From positions 62,001-126,000 of the forward strand of contig JBMYVY010000002.1 of assembly GCA_049606855.1 (NCBI GenBank): a stretch of 64,000 nt of DNA. The letters run 5' to 3'. The DNA is from JBELHR01 sp049606855. Lineage in GTDB: Bacteria > Bacteroidota > Bacteroidia > Flavobacteriales > Flavobacteriaceae. The position numbers and the translations under genes are program-made. Under the pieces are notes generated by a model. That model was not told the DNA's origin, ran no database searches, and worked only from the letters and a program-made list of their open reading frames with translations. Below, one piece after another: positions 8,206 through 17,500 of this stretch. Position 1 is the first letter of the stretch, and each line of letters opens with the position of its first letter.

Positions 8206-8240
8206 CAAAAACCTTACAATTTTATTGTAAGGTTTTTTTT
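8206..8240 (+). terminator. Terminator of the tRNA unit, probably bidirectional
   Basis: The stem AACCTTACAAT / ATTGTAAGGTT is followed by eight T residues on the plus strand, immediately after the tRNA-Leu discriminator. On the minus strand it also ends in five T residues and overlaps the stop of the small leftward frame at 8222, so it can serve both directions. Confidence 0.85.
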
Positions 8241-8392
8241 ATGCGACTAATTTCCTTGCACTGATTCTTAATCTCTAAATCTACCTCTGCGTTAACAGCA
8301 TCAAACAATGTTCCTGACATAATCACGGGACGAAGGAGTAAGCCAGAACTTGTCAATTTTTTTTGAATTTTTATAATCTTAGAGGCTTTCAT
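8222..8392 (-). CDS. Small basic protein, 56 residues, unknown
   Basis: The frame starts at an ATG that shares one base with the stop of the upstream membrane-protein gene (TAATG), which suggests translational coupling. It ends inside the tRNA terminator hairpin. The peptide starts MKASKIIKIQKKLTSSG and ends CKEISRIKKTLQ: basic and without a signal peptide or membrane helix. A stretch GLLLRPVIMSGTLFDAVNAE loosely resembles the region around the phosphohistidine of HPr (GLHARP), but the histidine is replaced by leucine and the protein is too short, so this may be chance. The unbroken frame and coupling favour a real gene; expression is not shown. Confidence 0.4.
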   Translation of the reverse strand: MKASKIIKIQKKLTSSGLLLRPVIMSGTLFDAVNAEVDLEIKNQCKEISRIKKTLQ

Positions 8393-9219
8393 TATTTTAA
8401 AACTTTTTGAACAGTGGTAAATATTTCTTTATCATAATCTTCCGCTAACTTCTTAACATGTTGCTTCCGCTTCCCAACACCCACTTCAATTTCATATTTA
8501 AGGGCCAACTTGGTCAAAGGTTTAACATGATTGTCTCGAGTATAAAACAAGGTTGAAACTAACTCAGCTATATTATTCCGAGATAACTTAACATGCTTTA
8601 TTACAAATACGCAGAAAAACGTCATCAGAGAGGAAACAAAGGCCATAGAAAGAAAATAAGCTCCTCTTGGTAAATCTAACGCTGGATAAAAAATCCAGGT
8701 TAAATAAAAAAACGAAATACTCATCCCTGAAATAGTTAAGAAATCTAGAGATCGCTTTAAAGCAGTAATTTTATGATTTTGATTAATGAAAAATAGGGTC
8801 AGGCTTAAAATAAGAATAACTAAAGGCATCCCAAGTGCATACACAAATTTGTTTAAACTGTAGAACCCAAAAATTTGTTGATCCTGTTTTTTTGCTTTGA
8901 GAACTCGGTAGGATGTTGCAGCCATTTCCTCCTTTTCCACGAGGTCCTTAAATAAGCTTAAAAGTTGCTTATCAGACTGAGTAGTTTCATTGAGGTATAC
9001 ATAAAGCTTCTCGCGAGCTTCTTTCCTATTTAATTTATACAAGCCGTACTCTTCTCGAGATAATAAGACATCCTCACTATCAACTGGTATAAAAATATTT
9101 GCAAAAGCTGCAATCGAAAAAACGATTGCAGCCGAAATAATGTAAGCGCTAATCCTCGTCGTCGTCTGGATCACCTCCTTTACCCCCTGGGCTACCGATA
9201 TCTTTTTTGTCTGTTGCAT
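8392..9219 (-). CDS. Four-helix membrane protein of unknown function
   Basis: 275 residues. Predicted helices: 23-44, 123-145, 156-178 and 186-208. A hydrophilic, charged segment (45-120, containing LSREEYGLYKLNRKEAREK) lies between helices 1 and 2 and is probably extracytoplasmic. The C-terminal 65 residues are basic and helical (KRKQHVKKLAEDYDKE). No catalytic motif is evident. The ATG at 9219 places the first 71 bases inside the upstream lipoprotein frame. A GTG at 9174, eight bases after a GGGGG run, is an alternative and still overlaps by 26 bases; no usable start follows before helix 1. I do not recognise the family. Confidence 0.75.
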   Translation of the reverse strand: MQQTKKISVAQGVKEVIQTTTRISAYIISAAIVFSIAAFANIFIPVDSEDVLLSREEYGLYKLNRKEAREKLYVYLNETTQSDKQLLSLFKDLVEKEEMAATSYRVLKAKKQDQQIFGFYSLNKFVYALGMPLVILILSLTLFFINQNHKITALKRSLDFLTISGMSISFFYLTWIFYPALDLPRGAYFLSMAFVSSLMTFFCVFVIKHVKLSRNNIAELVSTLFYTRDNHVKPLTKLALKYEIEVGVGKRKQHVKKLAEDYDKEIFTTVQKVLK

Positions 9220-9319
9220 GCAATTCTAAATATTCTTGATAATCTTCTTCTGTTTTGTCGATGCAAGAATTTAGGGAAATCAAAAGAATGACCCCCATCA
9301 GAAATGTAAAATGTCTCAT
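9149..9319 (-). CDS. Small acidic lipoprotein, 56 residues
   Basis: The protein starts MRHFTFLMGVILLISLNSC. The LNSC is a lipobox, so cleavage would leave C19 as the lipidated N terminus. The mature 38 residues are acidic and glycine rich, ending GGKGGDPDDDED, and no structured domain is likely. It overlaps the downstream membrane-protein gene by up to 71 bases in another frame, which implies coupled expression. Signal peptide plus exact lipobox in so short a frame is hard to get by chance. Function is unknown; a role as small partner of the membrane protein is inference. Confidence 0.6.
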   Translation of the reverse strand: MRHFTFLMGVILLISLNSCIDKTEEDYQEYLELHATDKKDIGSPGGKGGDPDDDED

Positions 9320-9502
9320 AATGTTGAATTTTAAGTTAAATTATTTTCGGGTAGTTTACCTCAACTTTGAACTCAACAACATTATAAGACACTTTTAAAA
9401 GTTTACTTACCTCGAACACAAATGCTATAAATAGCTTTATATCAAGTATATATAAAATTACGACGCAAATCAATCCCTTTTAATAGGGAAACTAGCCTAT
9501 CA

Positions 9503-9913
9503 CTAATTTAGGTAGTTCTCTTCTAAAAAAGAGTATAATTGCTTGGTATTCTTTTTATCCTTGTTCAATTTTACAGTCGTCCAAGTATGTTTGTGTTTTT
9601 TGTCTCCTTTATTCAAATACATATATTCCTCAACAATAACATCCACTTTATTTTCGTCTAAGACGGTCATTTTAATAGTTGCAGACATTTTTGTAGAATA
9701 CGAAACAGCTTTCGAAGAATACACCTTAAAACTTGACCTAGTCACAACAAAATGATAAACATTTTCTTCAATAGTCAATTTACTTATATCATCATCTTCA
9801 GCAAGTGCCCGTGATAAGACTTCTGCATTTTTATTTAGGTTAAGGACAGCAGTTTCTTGTGCATAAACACTCAAGCTTACAAAGCTTATAATTACAAAAA
9901 ATACATTTTTCAT
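9503..9913 (-). CDS. Small secreted protein, 136 residues, unknown
   Basis: A Sec signal peptide (MKNVFFVIISFVSLSVYAQ) is followed by about 117 residues rich in Lys, Asp and Val with alternating beta pattern (VIVEEYMYLNKGDKKHKHTW). No cysteine and no membrane segment after the signal. It lies 11 bases downstream of the Wzi/RemB-like gene on the same strand, so the two probably share an mRNA. Likely periplasmic or exported. I do not recognise a family. Confidence 0.7.
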   Translation of the reverse strand: MKNVFFVIISFVSLSVYAQETAVLNLNKNAEVLSRALAEDDDISKLTIEENVYHFVVTRSSFKVYSSKAVSYSTKMSATIKMTVLDENKVDVIVEEYMYLNKGDKKHKHTWTTVKLNKDKKNTKQLYSFLEENYLN

Positions 9914-9924
9914 TTTATAACATT

Positions 9925-11577
9925 TTAAAAATCAACATTCCAATTAAATAAATCCGATTTGAGCCCTATTTGAAAGAAAATAGTTTGACCATTATCAAAA
10001 TAATAGGTGGCCGGATTAGCCTCAAAATTACGATAAGTAAGACCAGTAAACAACCTTAAATTGAGTATAGGATTCACGATATACCCCATTTGAAAATCTC
10101 CATTGATTATGAGTGCTTTATTCCCTTGCCCTACATAATTGTTGTAATCATTTACACGATCGTTATAACTTTTATAAATATCTCCTCCATAAGAAATCTC
10201 TTCGCTTGGATCAAACCCTTTTTCCCCGATTGACAATTTTGTATTTACAAAAAAACGATCCTTATTATAGCGCATTATACCTATAGCCTCCCAAAAATTA
10301 GCTCCCCATAAATGAGAAATAGGTTGATTGTAATGACCGTAATTTAATATGATTTCATCATGTGTGTTCGTAAAAGGCCTGGTCCAATTGTACTCTCCTT
10401 GCAAAAACAGATTTTTTACACCAAATAGGTTAAAATGTTTTATTCCGGCTTGAAAACCATACTTATTGGCCCACCAACCATTACCTGCTTGAATCTCACT
10501 CAAACGAAACTCATCAAACATAAATTGACCATATAAATGCCATTGCTCCTGTGGAACCCATTTTGTATTTAGCCCAATCACCGCATTACCAGCATCACTT
10601 CCATTCATGTTTTCGATTGCGGTATAAAATATTAAAGGGTTCCAAAACTCGGAATTCATACCATTTTCCCCAGCTGAAATAACTCCTTCATATAATCCTA
10701 AGTTCCAATTTTTAGTAACATTGAAGCTCAAATAATGCGCTGCAACGTATTTTCTGGCATAGTTACCGGATTCTGGCTGAACTACTCTTCTAATATCTCG
10801 CATCCACATCCAGATATTTGTATACCTGAATTTCCAAAAAGTCGTATTTATTTTAAAATAAGTATAAGGTGATGAAACATCCGACAACAATAAAGATCGA
10901 TATCCATCCCCAATGAAATTTGTACCATTACCTAATTGAAAATTAAAAAACTTACTTGGAGTATAAGAAACATAACCTTCGGCTACCGTATAATCATAAG
11001 CATTTTCACCATAAGAACTCGCTTTACCTCTACCGGGAATTAAACCACCGGAATCTGCTCCCATATTGTCCAATGCCCATTTATTAAGGTAACTCGTGAA
11101 ACGGGATTGACTCTCGTAAATAGCTGTATAAAAACTAAAGTTAGATCCCAAGCCTCCTTGAACTCTAAAAATCCTAGTATTGTTATAGGTGTAATCAATA
11201 TCATTAGAATTATCCTTTCCTAAACTGAGGTCTACTGTGAAATCCCCACTAAACCAATAATCCTTTTTCTTAACTACAAATAAATGCTCATTCCATATTT
11301 TTCTTCCCAACCAGCTTTGTTTGTCCTTTTCCAAGGATTTCATTTTTTTATCAAGATTATATACGGATTGAACTTCTTGATAGGTATAGGGCTTAACAGC
11401 AGTATGACTATTCTCTTGCTGACCTAGATAGAAATCATAAGTAGCATAGGCTTCATGAGTAAAAGTAAGTCTGAGATTACTATGGTTTTCTGGCAAATAC
11501 AAGGTGTCAAATGCAACAGTTTGCGCGGAAACACTTATTGTAACAAGGCTAAATAGGGATAAGAACAGAAGTTTCAT
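9925..11577 (-). CDS. Wzi/RemB-like outer membrane beta-barrel protein
   Basis: 550 residues with signal peptide (ending SVSAQ, about residue 19). The sequence is then built of alternating aromatic beta strands ending in LKSDLFNWNVDF, with a terminal aromatic residue as in outer membrane barrels. The pattern of long strands with FNFQLGNGTNFIGDGYRSLLLSD (a GNG/GDGYRSL motif near residue 225) resembles capsule assembly Wzi proteins and flavobacterial RemB, a surface protein affecting gliding. The gene downstream of a WbpD-like sugar acetyltransferase supports a surface-polysaccharide role. The RemB name is from recall of the family and is not certain. Confidence 0.65.
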   Translation of the reverse strand: MKLLFLSLFSLVTISVSAQTVAFDTLYLPENHSNLRLTFTHEAYATYDFYLGQQENSHTAVKPYTYQEVQSVYNLDKKMKSLEKDKQSWLGRKIWNEHLFVVKKKDYWFSGDFTVDLSLGKDNSNDIDYTYNNTRIFRVQGGLGSNFSFYTAIYESQSRFTSYLNKWALDNMGADSGGLIPGRGKASSYGENAYDYTVAEGYVSYTPSKFFNFQLGNGTNFIGDGYRSLLLSDVSSPYTYFKINTTFWKFRYTNIWMWMRDIRRVVQPESGNYARKYVAAHYLSFNVTKNWNLGLYEGVISAGENGMNSEFWNPLIFYTAIENMNGSDAGNAVIGLNTKWVPQEQWHLYGQFMFDEFRLSEIQAGNGWWANKYGFQAGIKHFNLFGVKNLFLQGEYNWTRPFTNTHDEIILNYGHYNQPISHLWGANFWEAIGIMRYNKDRFFVNTKLSIGEKGFDPSEEISYGGDIYKSYNDRVNDYNNYVGQGNKALIINGDFQMGYIVNPILNLRLFTGLTYRNFEANPATYYFDNGQTIFFQIGLKSDLFNWNVDF

Positions 11578-11599
11578 GGGGCTTGGTTAATTGGCTAAA

Positions 11600-12178
11600 T
11601 CACAATTTACAAATTTCTTTTGGACTAATCATTTCATAAGTCTGCTCACTCTCTGGGCATACCGCAATATTATCTTCATCAAATTCTAATCGATGACCGT
11701 ATTCACTAACCCACCCTATTTGACGAGCAGGATTTCCAACAACTAAAGCATAGGGTAACACAGGTTTAGTTATTACGGCACCTGCACCGACAAGAGCATA
11801 TTTACCAATACGATTGCCACAAACTACTGTTGCATTTGCCCCAATACTTGCACCTTTTTCAACAATTGTTTCTTGATATTGCTCCCTTCGAATAATGGCA
11901 CTTCTAGGGTTTAAAATATTAGTAAAAACCATGGATGGCCCTAGGAATACATCATCCTCACACTTTACTCCTGTATAAATTGAAACATTATTTTGAACCT
12001 TGACATTCCTCCCTAAAATAACCATAGGAGAAATCACTACATTTTGGCCAATATTGCAATGCTCGCCTATAATACTGTCTTTCATGACATGACTAAAGTG
12101 CCATATTTTTACGTCATTTCCAATAAGGCATGGCTGGTCAATTACGGCACTTTCGTGTGCAAAATAAGGTTTTGACAT
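11600..12178 (-). CDS. WbpD-like sugar N-acetyltransferase (hexapeptide repeat)
   Basis: 192 residues made of left-handed beta-helix hexapeptide repeats (for example VIDQPCLIGNDVKIW, VKVQNNVSIY, ASIGANATVVCG, YALVGAGAVIT). VQNNVSIYTGV, FLGPSMVFTNILNPR and VVGNPARQIGWVSEYG are characteristic of WbpD/WlbB/FdtC enzymes, which acetylate UDP- or TDP-amino sugars for O-antigen or capsule. The trimeric enzyme is cytoplasmic. The gene lies between deoC and the Wzi-like gene (9 and 22 base gaps), so it is probably in one transcript. No other sugar-nucleotide genes are adjacent, so the exact substrate cannot be assigned. Confidence 0.85.
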   Translation of the reverse strand: MSKPYFAHESAVIDQPCLIGNDVKIWHFSHVMKDSIIGEHCNIGQNVVISPMVILGRNVKVQNNVSIYTGVKCEDDVFLGPSMVFTNILNPRSAIIRREQYQETIVEKGASIGANATVVCGNRIGKYALVGAGAVITKPVLPYALVVGNPARQIGWVSEYGHRLEFDEDNIAVCPESEQTYEMISPKEICKL

Positions 12179-12187
12179 AATTATAAA

Positions 12188-12931
12188 TTAATAAGAATCA
12201 TCGGCTTGATTGCCTTCGTATATTACTTTGGCTGAGGAGGTACCAAAACGTGTAACACCTAATTTAAGCATATCCTTTACATCAATAGTGTTTCTTACAC
12301 CACCAGCAGCTTTGATTGGAAGTGGCCCACTATTTTCAGCCATTATTTTTATTCCTTCAACAGTAGCTCCATTGGGAGATCCATCATCAGTTTTAAAAAA
12401 ACCAGTTGATGATTTCACAAAGACCTGCTTAGCAAGCTCCTCTCCAAAATTTTCCAGCACAGTATCGCGAATTAAAGCTGTAATCAACGCTATTTCATCA
12501 TCGTTTAACGCTGCTATTTCAATAATCCATTTGACCACTTTATCATTGTCAAGTCCAAGCTTCGTACATTGATAGATTTCAGATTTCACTAAATTAATTT
12601 GCTCTCCTTTAAAGGCCTTATAATTGATTACATAATCCAATTCATCTACCCCTTGCTCAATTGCATATTGAGCCTCATCTAATTTCTCTTTAATACCATA
12701 ACTACCTTCGTGAAAACCTATTACAGTTCCAACCAAGACCTCTGAGTCCGCAGCGCTTATCAAGTTTTTTGCAAGAGCAACAAACTCCTTCCGTATCATG
12801 ACCAGTTTAAATTGGTATTGAATAGCTTCATTCACTAAATCAACAACCTTTTCCTTTGTTTCCTGTTCACTTATTCCCGCTTGCTCGGCCGTTTTTAAAT
12901 AGGTCGAATCTAAATACTCTGCAATTTTCAT
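12188..12931 (-). CDS. deoC: Deoxyribose-phosphate aldolase
   Basis: DeoC cleaves 2-deoxyribose-5-phosphate to acetaldehyde and glyceraldehyde-3-phosphate in deoxynucleoside catabolism. The 247-residue TIM barrel carries the Schiff-base lysine K173 in FVKSSTGF, the second lysine K207 in IKAAGGVR, and the acidic residue D99 in DELDYVINY. Length and motifs are normal for the bacterial enzyme. No other deo genes are next to it. It heads the leftward group deoC, acetyltransferase, Wzi-like and small secreted protein. Confidence 0.95.
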   Translation of the reverse strand: MKIAEYLDSTYLKTAEQAGISEQETKEKVVDLVNEAIQYQFKLVMIRKEFVALAKNLISAADSEVLVGTVIGFHEGSYGIKEKLDEAQYAIEQGVDELDYVINYKAFKGEQINLVKSEIYQCTKLGLDNDKVVKWIIEIAALNDDEIALITALIRDTVLENFGEELAKQVFVKSSTGFFKTDDGSPNGATVEGIKIMAENSGPLPIKAAGGVRNTIDVKDMLKLGVTRFGTSSAKVIYEGNQADDSY

Positions 12932-12985
12932 TTAGGTAAATTTTATAGGTAAATATACAAAAAATTAAAGCTCATTTTTAGCCAT

Positions 12986-13019
12986 AAAAAAAGCGCTAAA
13001 TCCTAAAATTCAGCGCTTT
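12986..13019 (-). terminator. Terminator after tonB
   Basis: Inverted repeat AAAGCGCT ... AGCGCTTT with AAATCCTAAAATTC between; on the minus strand it ends in seven T residues. It lies 18 bases beyond the tonB stop and ends the maeB-to-tonB unit. Confidence 0.85.
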
Positions 13020-13037
13020 AAAATATTTTAAATCGTA

Positions 13038-13763
13038 CTATTCTACGTTAAATACAATTGGTAAACTGTATTTTACACCAACAGCTTTACCTCTCTGACG
13101 ACCAGGCTGCATTTCCGGTAATAAACTAATTACACGAGTAGCTTCTTTTTCTAGACGCTTATGAGGTGCTCTTGCACGAATATCTACAACTTTTCCTGTT
13201 CTGTCAATTTTGAACATCACAAAGATTCTTTTTTTACCAGGTGCTAAACCTAAATCCGCTGCTAAATCAGCATTAAATTTACGGTTCACGTGTTTCTGAA
13301 TTTTCTTACTTAAACACGCCTTCTTCTTAGCATTGTCCCCTTTTTCACATCCAGGGTAAACAGGTACGTTTTCAATGATTGCAAAAGGAACATCCTCTTC
13401 AACATCCTCTTCTTCATCCATTTCAACGATATCTTCTAATTCGATAATTTCCGTCTCATCTGTCTCAGTAGATTCAATAATAGTCTCTTCCACTTCTTTT
13501 TCATCTTCAACTACTTCAATCACCTCCGGTGTTGGTGGTGGTGGCGGTGGTGGTGGCTTTTGCGGCTCAACACGTTCCGTGATTGGGATATCTTCTTCTT
13601 CCTCAATCACAAGAGTAGAGTCCCCAAGGTCACTTATTGTACGCTCGTAAGTTTTGTGCTCTATTGCAATATAAATAACAAACAAAGCCAATACCAAACC
13701 AAGCTGCATAAACACCTTAGAGTAGTTCTCCAAATTTGCTTTGGGATTCTTTTTAACTTCCAT
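13038..13763 (-). CDS. Energy transducer TonB
   Basis: 241 residues. A short basic N terminus and one membrane helix (17-34) are followed by an acidic linker and a run of eight prolines (about 70-77), a long Glu/Val/Ile region (78-125) and the TonB C-terminal domain from about 150. The domain has KIDRTGKVVDIRAR and the end LPIVFNVE, a common ending in Bacteroidota. The protein transmits proton-motive force from ExbBD to outer membrane receptors. No exbB or exbD is adjacent. The usual Pro-Lys linker is replaced by an unusually acidic Glu-rich one. The start is the ATG at 13763, in line with the conserved N-terminal MEVKKNP. Confidence 0.92.
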   Translation of the reverse strand: MEVKKNPKANLENYSKVFMQLGLVLALFVIYIAIEHKTYERTISDLGDSTLVIEEEEDIPITERVEPQKPPPPPPPPTPEVIEVVEDEKEVEETIIESTETDETEIIELEDIVEMDEEEDVEEDVPFAIIENVPVYPGCEKGDNAKKKACLSKKIQKHVNRKFNADLAADLGLAPGKKRIFVMFKIDRTGKVVDIRARAPHKRLEKEATRVISLLPEMQPGRQRGKAVGVKYSLPIVFNVE

Positions 13764-13813
13764 TCTGAGAATAATTTAATTCGTTCGCTAATTTAATCAA
13801 ATTAATAGGACTT

Positions 13814-14212
13814 TTACAAGTCTTTTTTATAAAGCCTTCTTAATTTTTTATTTCTGACATATGTGAAAAGCACATATCCAAATAGTACTCCTATAAAATT
13901 TGCTACCATATCCATGTAATCAAATGTCCTGAAGTCCGTTAAGGTCCGTTGTAATACCTCAAGAATCACACCAAAAAGAGTCAGGCAAACTAAAAGCAGC
14001 CAAGGTCTTTTTGAATTCCTGAATACGTACGACCACAAAAAACTCAAAACTAGATAGGCAAATGTATGAGCAATCTTATCCAAAAAGGTGATTTCTGAAC
14101 TCGGAACGATTGCACCAATTCTTGTCAAACTCAAAACGATTATTCCAATTGCGGTAATCGCCGCAAGCCATTTGATTATCAAATTAAGCTCCAACCAATT
14201 CTTTATATGCAT
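13814..14212 (-). CDS. VanZ-like family membrane protein
   Basis: About 130 residues with four helices and the VanZ-family pattern DKIAHTFAYLVLSFLW, FGVILEVLQRTL and DYMDMVANFIGVLFG. The family relates to the teicoplanin-resistance accessory protein, but the general function is unknown. The start is uncertain. ATG at 14212 overlaps gcvH by 29 bases. TTG at 14182 has a good GGAG six bases before it and would begin just after the gcvH stop. A start at 14248 would add 12 residues deep inside gcvH and is less likely. It is the standard neighbour of gcvH and sprA in flavobacteria. Confidence 0.85.
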   Translation of the reverse strand: MHIKNWLELNLIIKWLAAITAIGIIVLSLTRIGAIVPSSEITFLDKIAHTFAYLVLSFLWSYVFRNSKRPWLLLVCLTLFGVILEVLQRTLTDFRTFDYMDMVANFIGVLFGYVLFTYVRNKKLRRLYKKDL

Positions 14213-14564
14213 CTGCAGATAAAAGACCTTCAAAAAGACTTGTGTCACTCAACTTCACCTTAATCATCCACCCTTTTCCATAAGGATCTGAATTCACTAA
14301 TTCTGGATCATCTTCCAAATCTTCATTAAATTCAATAACTTCTCCAGGAAGTGGCATAAATAGATCAGAAACTGTCTTTACGGCTTCTACTGACCCGAAA
14401 ACTTCTTCTGCATCTAGTTCTTCATCTAAAGTATCTACATCAACATAAACAATGTCACCAAGTTCTCCTTGGGCAAAATCTGTAATACCAATAGTGATTA
14501 CATCTCCATCTAATGAAACCCATTCGTGGTCTTTTGTATACTTTAATTCAGCTGGAATATTCAT
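14184..14564 (-). CDS. gcvH: Glycine cleavage system H protein
   Basis: 126 residues, standard length. The lipoyl-carrier lysine is K63 in FGSVEAVKTVSDL. Other motifs are KDHEWVS near residue 13 and DPYGKGWMIKVK near 93. H protein shuttles the aminomethyl group between the P, T and L proteins. None of gcvP, gcvT or lpd is nearby, as is usual in this group where gcvH sits beside sprA. It starts 17 bases after the sprA stop. Confidence 0.95.
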   Translation of the reverse strand: MNIPAELKYTKDHEWVSLDGDVITIGITDFAQGELGDIVYVDVDTLDEELDAEEVFGSVEAVKTVSDLFMPLPGEVIEFNEDLEDDPELVNSDPYGKGWMIKVKLSDTSLFEGLLSADAYKELVGA

Positions 14565-14581
14565 TTTTAATCTAGTTTAAA

Positions 14582-17500
14582 TTAATTTCCTAAGTTATAT
14601 GTTATGCTTATCCCTGAATTAACACTGTTTCGGGGAAATGTGGTTGACACGGCGTATTTGGAACTGTCCTGATCATAATAAAAGGAAGCCTGAATATTTC
14701 TTGTCAAAGCATAATCTGCAGCAAATTTAAAAGAAAATAATGTTTGTCCACCGGTAATTTGATTATTTTCTGATTGAACTGCTCGAATTAATGTTAAATT
14801 ATTCCTATAAGACAGGTCCAATCTTAAATTAAGGTCCCCAATTAAACGTTTAGTTCTTCCATTCATTTTGGTCCTAAATGCGACATCTTTCACTCTATAT
14901 CCTAATCCAACGACATATTCTTGACCGAGAACCTGAGTGGTCGTTTGATTATTAAAATTCATAGTAAACATTCTATCTGTATGAATTTCACCCTTTAGAG
15001 AAAATGAGTTTTTCATCCTCATGTCAACCTTAATTAGTGGAGAAAACTCTTCAATCAAACTCAAATTTGTATAAATCAACTCATCTAAATAGTTACCCGA
15101 CGCATCTACCTTTGAGGGGTTATCCGCATCAAACATAAAGTTGGCATTAAAATTCGCTATGGTATAAAAGGACTGATAGTTATGACTTAAAGTAAAATTG
15201 CTGAAATTTGACTTAAACCAATTGAAATCCATTAAGCCACGGTAAGTTACTTTCCAATTAGGGATTGGAGTATTTCTAAAAGCGCCGGTTGAAACTTCTG
15301 CGGCCTCCTGACCACTATATGCAGCAACAAAAGCAGGCAACATTACTTGTTGACTATCTAGACCAAAACCTTCTATCGGTAAACCAGACTCCTGACTCAA
15401 CCTTTGTGCAACAACTTCTCGATTATTTAAAAAACGATTAAAAAGATCTTCAGAACTGTGAGATGTTGTTTTGAGCATGGCATAGGAAATAGAGAAATTT
15501 CCAATTTGGTTTAAAGGGATGTTTTGATTGAGCATACCGTCGATAACATCAACTTGTTGAGAGGTATTCCTCGTATAAATACGACTCCCCAAAAGTTCGA
15601 TATCAAAATTCCTAAAAGGCTTTAAACTTGCGTTTAAATCTAATTTTTCATAATGAGTTTGATTGTACACTTTATTGTAATACGGATCTTCATCTCCTCG
15701 AGACACAATCCAATTTTCATTTACAGCTTGATTCAAAATATCTTGCTGACTTCCAAATACAAAACCTAAGCTCGGGGCATAGCCATTGTTATAAGTAGTG
15801 GTTCCTAAAAACCCTACTGTAGGAATGTAGCCTTGAAGGAAGCTTCCATTATTTTCAGAATACGAAACTTTACCGCGCTTGAGCATGGTTAAAAAATCAT
15901 AGGCAACCGAGGCAAAACCTTTTGGCCCTTGACTTTGTTTTGTTTTATTCCCTCCTCTTCTTTTCGGGGGAGAATTTGGATTTTCAAACTGTTCTTTTTT
16001 TGGTTTTGGAGAAAATAATTTTTCAATACCCAAACTGGAATACAAGGTGTTAAAATTTAAATCACTGGTAATGTTGTGAGTATTTGCATTTTGTATGGTG
16101 TTCCCCATTTGATTCACATAGGATTGCGAACTGGCTTGCCAATCAAAATCGGCGGTATAGGAATATGCAGCAGAAACAAAGTCTAAATAGGGGATTTTAT
16201 CAAAAGGTAATTGATAGGTAGCATTTAATGTTTGACGATATTGATCCGGTCGTCCAACAACAAAAAACTCATCAAAAATATCGACTTCATCTTGACCTGT
16301 AAGGTTGTCATTTACATGATTGTTGGCTGCTTTAAAGTTAACCGAGAGTGACTTGGACAAGTCATAACCTATATTGTAATCCCAATTAAACAAAAATCTA
16401 TGTTGAGTTAAGGTAGGCATTGGGGGTAAATCAGGAATCAAATTCCTTGATAATTGCTCAGTATAGTTTCTTTGAATATTAGAGTTAATAGCCAAAGTGC
16501 TTGGTATAGGGTTGAAGTTAAACTCACTGAGCCAATTCAAATAAGATTTATCAAAGGCTTTTATATTTTTCAATGGTGCGATAAATTCTGGAGCTTTCGA
16601 ATAATTATAATTCGCTGAAGTTCTCAAATTTTGATCGATATCATGTTCAATATTATAATCCTTATGAGTCATTTCACTAAACGAATATGAAAACATCAAA
16701 TTCTCTACATCATAGAATTGATTCTTTCTTTCAGTCTCTGGCGCATACTGCTTTTTAACATTGATAAAACTTATGTTTTTTCTTTTTGTATGTGATCTTG
16801 AATTTGCTGAATTTGGATTTATTTCAGCAGCATCATTGAAAAGAACATCTTGATACTGTTGATCGTATTTCGGGTCACGGATTTCTTCCGACATTCCATA
16901 ATTAAATGGTATTTGAATTGCCCAAGTCTTCGGCATGAGCATCCCCAAATTCACATTGGTAACGAAATCGTATTGTTTTATATCTTCCAAAGAACGTTCT
17001 TGAAGGCTTTGTTCCACACCTCCGAATCCAGTTGTTTCAATTCCAGCTGTCAAAGAGACATCCGCAAAATCTGCAAAATTTGCATCTGCAGACAGCACTC
17101 CTGCCCAACCACCATCATTATTAAACCCTGTCAATCTCAATTCATCAAACCACAATTCAGCATCCACTGGTTGAAGACCTCCATTTCGAACTCCCATCAT
17201 TACCGCTTGAATATTCCCCAGATTTGGATTTCCTTTTACACGAATTCTTGCTTCATTCGGATTAGCGGGATCATAAGCAGGATAAAGTTCATTTGAGTCA
17301 CCACCAAAAGCCTGGTAACGTTGGAGTTTTAAATCGGTTAAATCGCTTAAAAGCGCATCTAAATTATTCAACTCTGGCCAAATTTCCTCCGCAGTTGTTG
17401 CATTGAAATCCGTAATACTTAAAGGCTGTTCTATCTGATAATAGTTGTCAGTTAAATCACTACCGATTCTAACAACTGCAACTAATTCATCATCACGAAC

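Noticed and set aside
8005..8208. A 67-codon open frame on the minus strand across both tRNA genes
   Set aside because: It is the antisense of tRNA-Gly and tRNA-Leu; the frame follows from tRNA sequence and is a well-known artefact.
13530..13565. GGTGGTGGCGGTGGTGG-like microsatellite
   Set aside because: This is the proline-codon run of the TonB linker and not an independent repeat element.
13375..13650. Plus-strand frame rich in Ser and Gly opposite tonB
   Set aside because: It is the antisense of the Pro- and Glu-rich TonB linker; low complexity mirrors the coding strand.
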